Below are positions 60,172-64,000 of a stretch of 64,000 bases of DNA, one piece after another. The notes under the pieces were generated by a model. That model searched no databases and had not been told where the DNA came from. It saw only the letters and a list, made by a program, of their open reading frames with translations. Positions within the stretch are counted from its first letter, which is position 1. Each line of letters starts with the position of its first letter. A program made the translations under genes and the position numbers. Source of the stretch: Pseudomonas sp. QS1027 (GTDB lineage: Bacteria > Pseudomonadota > Gammaproteobacteria > Pseudomonadales > Pseudomonadaceae); contig NZ_PHSU01000031.1 of assembly GCF_002814235.1 (NCBI RefSeq), positions 124,001 through 188,000 of the forward strand, given 5' to 3'.

Positions 60172-61410
60172 ATGTCTTCGTTACCGGTGGCCGACGCCAC
60201 TTCAATTGCACATCGCGAATCACGCACAAGCCTGCAGATCCTGATCATGGCCGTTGCGGCGTTCATCATCGTCACCACCGAGTTTCTGATCGTCGGGCTG
60301 CTTCCGGCACTGGCGCGCGACCTGGACATATCGATCACCCTGGCCGGGCAAGTGGTGACCCTGTTCGCCTTTACCGTGATGCTCTTCGGTCCCGTTCTGA
60401 CGGCCAAACTGGCCCACGTAGAGCGCAAAAAACTGTTCACCCTCATCCTGCTCGTGTTCGCCGCCTCCAATGCCTTGGCCGCGGTGTCGACCAATATCTG
60501 GATCCTGGCCATTGCCCGCTTTATCCCGGCCCTTGGCCTGCCGGTTTTCTGGGGCACCGCCAGTGAAACCGCCGGTCAACTGGCCGGCCCGGGCAATGCG
60601 GGCAAGGCCGTCTCCAAGGTCTACCTGGGCATTTCCGCAGCGCTGGTGTTCGGTGTTCCCCTGGGCACGGTGGCGGCCGATACCCTGGGCTGGCGTGGCA
60701 GCTTCTGGGTCCTGGCCGCTATCTCGCTGCTGATTGGCCTGCTGATGCATCGGATGATGCCGACACTGCCGGCCGCCCCGCGCGCCGACGCTGGCGAGAG
60801 TTCACTCACCCTCCTGCGCCAACCGCGCTTTCTGGCGCACGTGCTGCTGTCCATCCTGACCTTCACCGCGATGTTCACCGCCTATACCTACCTGGCCGAT
60901 ATCCTCGAACGCCTCGCCGCCGTGCCGGCCAGCCAGGTGGGCTGGTGGCTGATGGGGTTCGGTGCCGTCGGCATGATCGGCAACCACCTGGGTGGCAGCA
61001 TGGTCGACCGTCGGCCTTTGGGCGCCATGGTGCTATTTCTCGTGATCCTCGGCGCCGGCATGCTCATGGCATTGCCCTTCGCCGCGCAGCACTTTTGGCT
61101 CAGCGGCGCCCTGATTGCCTGGGGTATCGCCTACACCGCGTTATTTCCCATCTGCCAGGTACGGGTCATGCAGGCGGGGGCCAAAGCCCAGGCACTGGCC
61201 GCCTCGATGAACATCTCGGCGGCCAATGCCGGTATCGGTCTTGGGGCGATTTTCGGCGGTCTCGGAATCCGTCACTACGGCCTCGATTCACTGGGACTCA
61301 TCGCGACATCCATCGCCGCGCTGGCCGTCATCGTCGCCTTGTTGATGATGCGCAGCCAATCATCACCGCCACTGGACAACGGATCTAGGGCGCAGCTCGA
61401 AAACTGCTGA
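60172..61410 (+). CDS. MFS transporter, DHA1 family (AraJ/NepI-like exporter)
   Basis: A 412-aa major facilitator with twelve predicted helices (ILIMAVAAFIIVTTEFLIVGLLPALARDL in TM1, FAFTVMLFGPVLTAKLAHVERKK in TM2 and the A-motif area, FWGTASETAGQLAGPGNAGKAVSKVYLG). The pattern fits proton-driven exporters of purine nucleosides, sugars or drugs. The ATG at 60172 has only a weak ribosome site; a TTG at 60157 is also in frame. It is divergent from a LysR gene, and its last 26 bases overlap the convergent CMD-like gene. Confidence 0.88.
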   Translation: MSSLPVADATSIAHRESRTSLQILIMAVAAFIIVTTEFLIVGLLPALARDLDISITLAGQVVTLFAFTVMLFGPVLTAKLAHVERKKLFTLILLVFAASNALAAVSTNIWILAIARFIPALGLPVFWGTASETAGQLAGPGNAGKAVSKVYLGISAALVFGVPLGTVAADTLGWRGSFWVLAAISLLIGLLMHRMMPTLPAAPRADAGESSLTLLRQPRFLAHVLLSILTFTAMFTAYTYLADILERLAAVPASQVGWWLMGFGAVGMIGNHLGGSMVDRRPLGAMVLFLVILGAGMLMALPFAAQHFWLSGALIAWGIAYTALFPICQVRVMQAGAKAQALAASMNISAANAGIGLGAIFGGLGIRHYGLDSLGLIATSIAALAVIVALLMMRSQSSPPLDNGSRAQLENC

Positions 61411-61948
61411 AACGCGGTGCAAAGGCTTCAAGCTCCACCTTTGCCGCATTCGTCACGAATGAAATCGTGTGGTAATAGCCCACCAGCGCAATGATCTCGA
61501 GGACTTGCGCGCAGGTGTAGTGCTCCGCCACCTCAGCCCATAAACCGTCAGAGAGGGTTGATGTGTCGTGTAGCTCATCCACCACCCGGACCAACAGCCC
61601 ATCGTGCAGCGGCAATTCATTCACCTCCTGCCCACTCCCCTGCGTCGCCGCGATGAGGCTGGCGTTCAATTTTGCCTTTTCCGAAAACAGCGCGACATGC
61701 ACACCCCATTCATATTCCGAACCGCAGCGTGCACAGGTACGCAAAATAATGATTTCGCGGTCACGCAGGCTGATGGAGCCCTTGTCGAGCAAGCCACCGG
61801 CAAACAGGCGTTGCAGCACACGGGGACTGTTCGCCATCGTGCGAAACAGTTTCAGCGGCTCCATTCCTGGTGGCATGACGCGCTCGAAGTTCTGCGCAAT
61901 CGATGTTTCATAAGGTCCTTCAACGGGGGCCATTCTAGGTTTAGACAT
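61385..61948 (-). CDS. Carboxymuconolactone-decarboxylase/AhpD-like protein
   Basis: A 187-aa CMD-family protein. RTCARCGSEYEWGVHVAL contains the CxxC followed by His typical of AhpD-like peroxidase partners (C-A-R-C, then H nine residues on), and YTCAQVLEIIALVGYYHTISFVTNA is the conserved C-terminal helix. A redox role is likelier than true decarboxylation. GAGGAG precedes the ATG at 61948. It is divergent from an HxlR gene; two operator-like palindromes lie between them, so HxlR control is likely. Confidence 0.88.
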   Translation of the reverse strand: MSKPRMAPVEGPYETSIAQNFERVMPPGMEPLKLFRTMANSPRVLQRLFAGGLLDKGSISLRDREIIILRTCARCGSEYEWGVHVALFSEKAKLNASLIAATQGSGQEVNELPLHDGLLVRVVDELHDTSTLSDGLWAEVAEHYTCAQVLEIIALVGYYHTISFVTNAAKVELEAFAPRFSSFRAAP

Positions 61949-61988
61949 GTTGATCTCCTCCAGACACTGAGTGGTACACTGCGATGAC

Positions 61989-62029
61989 TGCTACGTTAAC
62001 CGTAGCACATCGCTACATTTAACGTAGCA
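61989..62029. promoter_or_regulatory. Two tandem HxlR-type operator palindromes
   Basis: TGCTACGTTAACCGTAGCA (61989-62007) and GCTACATTTAACGTAGC (62012-62028) are near-identical dyads with GCTAC/GTAGC half-sites, 22 bp centre to centre (two helical turns), in the 98-bp divergent region between the CMD-like and hxlR genes. They are the likely site for HxlR dimers controlling both genes. Confidence 0.65.
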
Positions 62030-62046
62030 AAAAAAAAGGAGTACAC

Positions 62047-62451
62047 ATGGCCCTTCCGAAACCCGGCACGCCGGTTCGCGGCTCGCGTACAGGACGCCCA
62101 ATCATGGCGTTGCTGGATTTGATGGGGCGACGCTGGGTCATGCGCATCATCTGGGAGCTGCGTGAAACGCCGTTGACGTTTCGTGAGCTACGCGAGCGCT
62201 GCGACGCCATGTCGCCGACGGTGCTCAACCAGCGTCTGCAAGAGCTTCGAGAAGTCGACATCATTGAGCTGGCGTCATCAGGCGGCTACACCTTGAGCCC
62301 GTCGGGAGAAGAGTTGCTGGAGGCCATGATGCCCGTGATGCAATGGGCCAAGGGATGGCACAAAAAGCTTATGTTGAAAGAATCAGAAACCCATAACCAA
62401 GACAGTTCAAGCAAGGGGATGCGAGCCGGTGAAGACATTCAAAGTTCGTAA
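62047..62451 (+). CDS. HxlR-family winged-helix regulator
   Basis: A 134-aa HxlR regulator: LLDLMGRRWVMRIIWELRETPLTFRELRERCDAMSPTVLNQRLQELREVDIIELASSGGYTLSPSGEELLEAM is a complete family domain. HxlR proteins sense aldehydes, quinones or disulfide stress, often by a Cys; one Cys is present (RERCDAMS). AAGGAG lies 7 bases before the ATG. It probably represses the divergent CMD-like gene and itself through the two palindromes. The 3' end overlaps the GNAT gene by 23 bases. Confidence 0.92.
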   Translation: MALPKPGTPVRGSRTGRPIMALLDLMGRRWVMRIIWELRETPLTFRELRERCDAMSPTVLNQRLQELREVDIIELASSGGYTLSPSGEELLEAMMPVMQWAKGWHKKLMLKESETHNQDSSSKGMRAGEDIQSS

Positions 62452-62929
62452 GCTGGAAAACACGGATATTGAAGCATTGCTGAGATTCGAAACCCATAAC
62501 CGTGAATGGTTCGAATCCCAGATTGATGCGCGCGCCCCTTCCTTCTACTCACTGCCGGGGGTTGCCGATCATATTGAGCGCTATTTGTCCGATTTTGCTA
62601 TCGGTGCCTGGCATCCCTTTGTTATCGAGGAAGCCAATGAAGGAATAGTGGGTCGAGCCAACTTGAAAAACATCAACTCACCGAAGGGTTGCGCAGAAGT
62701 AGGTTATCGGATTGATCAGCGCTTTTGCGGGCAGGGTCTCGCCACACTGGCATTGCAGCATCTCATCCAGGAGGCACAGAACCACTGGAACCTTACGCAA
62801 CTGCTGGCCATTGTATACAAGAATAATATCGGCTCACAAAAAGTACTGAGCCGGTGCGGATTCCTGGTTGAACAGGAACTCTGGATGGACAAGACGAAGG
62901 ATGAATGTCGATTCATCCTTTCACTCTAG
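62429..62929 (+). CDS. GNAT family N-acetyltransferase (RimJ/RimL-like)
   Basis: A 166-aa GNAT protein; RIDQRFCGQGLATLALQHLIQ is the acetyl-CoA pyrophosphate loop, and NNIGSQKVLSRCGFLVEQELWM the conserved C-terminal strand of the RimJ/RimL group. The substrate is unknown: a ribosomal or other protein N-terminus, or a small amine. It starts with GTG at 62429 inside the hxlR 3' end, suggesting cotranslation. It is AT-richer than the window average. A strong bidirectional terminator follows. Confidence 0.85.
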   Translation: MKTFKVRKLENTDIEALLRFETHNREWFESQIDARAPSFYSLPGVADHIERYLSDFAIGAWHPFVIEEANEGIVGRANLKNINSPKGCAEVGYRIDQRFCGQGLATLALQHLIQEAQNHWNLTQLLAIVYKNNIGSQKVLSRCGFLVEQELWMDKTKDECRFILSL

Positions 62930-62944
62930 AGACTGGCCGCCTAA

Positions 62945-62975
62945 AACAAAAAAGCACCTGAGGTGCTTTTTTGTT
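62945..62975. terminator. Bidirectional terminator between the GNAT gene and ycaO
   Basis: A 14-bp perfect stem (AACAAAAAAGCACC / GGTGCTTTTTTGTT) with a TGA loop carries A- and T-tracts on the two arms, so it can terminate both convergent genes. Confidence 0.92.
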
Positions 62976-62984
62976 AACGCTATT

Positions 62985-64000
62985 TCAGCGGGATAAAGCC
63001 GTCACCTTGGCCCGCGCCGCGTGCAGCTTCTTGTAGCTGTCAATCAGGCGCAAGTGCCTGTCGAGCCCCTCCAGCTTCATGCTCGTAGGTGTCAAGCCGA
63101 AGAAACGCACGCTGCCGTCCACCGACCCGATCACGGCGTCCATCCGCGGGTTGCCAAACATCCGACGGAAATTGACCTCGTAATCGGCCAACGCCAGCTC
63201 ATTGTCCATCTGCACTTCCAGCACCACATTCAAGGCCTGGTAAAACAAACCGCGCTCGACCGTGTTGTCGTTGAACTGCAGGAAGGTTTCCACCAGCTCT
63301 TTCGCCTCGTCAAATTGCTTCAAGGCGAGATAGATCAGCAGCTTCAACTCCAGGATGGTCAACTGACCCCAGGCCGTATTGTCGTCAAACTCGATGCCGA
63401 TCAAGGTGGTGATATCGGTGTAATCGTCCAGCTCGCTTTCTTCCAGACGCTTGACCAGGGCTTTGAGGTCAGCATCGTCGAGGCTGTGCAGATTCAGGAT
63501 ATCGGCGCGGAAGAACAGCGCCTTGTTGGTGTTATCCCAGATCAGATCGTCCACCGGATAAATTTCCGAGTAATCCGGGACCAGAATGCGGCAGGCCGTT
63601 GCACCGATATGCTCATACACGGCCATGTAGACCTCTTTGCCCAAGTCTTCGAGAATGCCGAACAAGGTCGCGGCTTCCTCGGCATTGGAGTTTTCACCCT
63701 GGCCGGAGAAATCCCATTCAACAAACTCGAAATCCGACTTGGCACTGAAGAAGCGCCACGACACCACACCGCTGGAGTCGATAAAGTGCTCGACAAAGTT
63801 GTTCGGTTCCATCACCGCGTGACTTTCAAAGGTCGGCTGGGGCAGATCGTTCAGGCCTTCAAAACTGCGACCCTGCAACAGCTCGGTAAGACTGCGCTCC
63901 AGCGCCACCTCAAAGCTTGGGTGCGCCCCGAACGAGGCAAATACACCGCCAGTACGTGGGTTCATCAGGGTGACGCACATCACCGGGAATTCCCCACCCA
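62985..64000 (-). CDS. ycaO: YcaO protein (5' end outside window)
   Basis: C-terminal ~338 residues of YcaO, an ATP-dependent YcaO-fold protein that assists beta-methylthiolation of ribosomal protein S12 by RimO. The segments GGEFPVMCVTLMNPRTGGVFASFGAHPSFEVALERSLTELLQGRS and EVYMAVYEHIGATACRILVPDYSEIYPVDDL match E. coli YcaO closely, including its C-terminal extension with helical repeats. The frame is open to the window edge, so the N-terminal OsmC-like or ATP-binding half lies beyond base 64000. It faces the GNAT gene across the shared terminator. Confidence 0.92.
   Translation of the reverse strand, partial: GGEFPVMCVTLMNPRTGGVFASFGAHPSFEVALERSLTELLQGRSFEGLNDLPQPTFESHAVMEPNNFVEHFIDSSGVVSWRFFSAKSDFEFVEWDFSGQGENSNAEEAATLFGILEDLGKEVYMAVYEHIGATACRILVPDYSEIYPVDDLIWDNTNKALFFRADILNLHSLDDADLKALVKRLEESELDDYTDITTLIGIEFDDNTAWGQLTILELKLLIYLALKQFDEAKELVETFLQFNDNTVERGLFYQALNVVLEVQMDNELALADYEVNFRRMFGNPRMDAVIGSVDGSVRFFGLTPTSMKLEGLDRHLRLIDSYKKLHAARAKVTALSR

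Noticed and set aside
1..64000. tRNA, rRNA, insertion sequence, integrase or phage genes
   Set aside because: No sequence with tRNA arms, rRNA, transposase or integrase motifs was recognised anywhere in the intergenic regions or coding frames.

Overview
The window is about 64 kb of GC-rich (roughly 60%) chromosomal DNA from a fluorescent Pseudomonas, most likely the P. fluorescens group. The evidence is a complete fapABCDEF functional-amyloid operon, a cobalamin-riboswitch cobW-cobN-chelatase operon, a REPIN-type GTAGGAGC...GAGCAAGCTC repeat doublet, and many LysR, AraC and MocR regulators. I see no rRNA, tRNA, CRISPR array, prophage or insertion sequence. Both edge genes are cut by the window: an ABC-F ATPase (ybiT) on the left and ycaO on the right.

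Layout. 1-9.7 kb holds core and housekeeping genes: ybiT, a YhhS-type MFS carrier, a periplasmic hydrolase, azoR with a divergent LysR regulator, yjbR, DUF1294, uppP, a Cache chemoreceptor and a small NadR-like P-loop kinase. 10.0-16.4 kb holds the Fap amyloid operon, with a GG-N10-GC sigma-54 promoter, an upstream dyad, an internal terminator after fapC, and a convergent sigma-54 enhancer-binding protein with a degenerate receiver domain. 16.8-24.0 kb holds a small unknown gene, a REPIN, and then, on the minus strand, riboswitch-cobW-cobN-chlI-chlD (cobalt insertion into the corrin ring). 24.1-28.6 kb holds a glycosyltransferase, a convergent secreted glycosidase-like protein, and an isolated cobF.

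29.7-40.2 kb holds a tightly overlapping ten-gene minus-strand operon: two paralogous periplasmic binding proteins, an FAD 2-hydroxyacid dehydrogenase, an aminotransferase, two amino-acid ABC permeases, an ATPase, a cysteine-dioxygenase-like cupin, a glutathione transferase, and a four-rhodanese/cystathionine-lyase fusion. A divergent LysR gene precedes it. I read this as an import and breakdown pathway for a sulfur-containing amino acid; it is the most interesting unassigned system here.

41.4-46.1 kb holds an Lrp regulator, an M20 amidase and a diaminopropionate ammonia-lyase, followed by a membrane diguanylate cyclase. 46.2-64 kb is an accessory-style mosaic of short regulator-plus-enzyme units: DUF1479 dioxygenase-like with AraC; a ParD-like antitoxin homologue coupled to a methionine aminopeptidase; NAD-epimerase with XRE; MocR/PdxR with PaiB and a TSUP permease; threonine dehydratase with AraC; EcsC; a thioesterase; a GlxA-type regulator; LysR with MFS; an AhpD/CMD-like protein with HxlR flanking two tandem operator palindromes; and a GNAT acetyltransferase. 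Function calls rest on motif and family recognition by eye; no database search was run.
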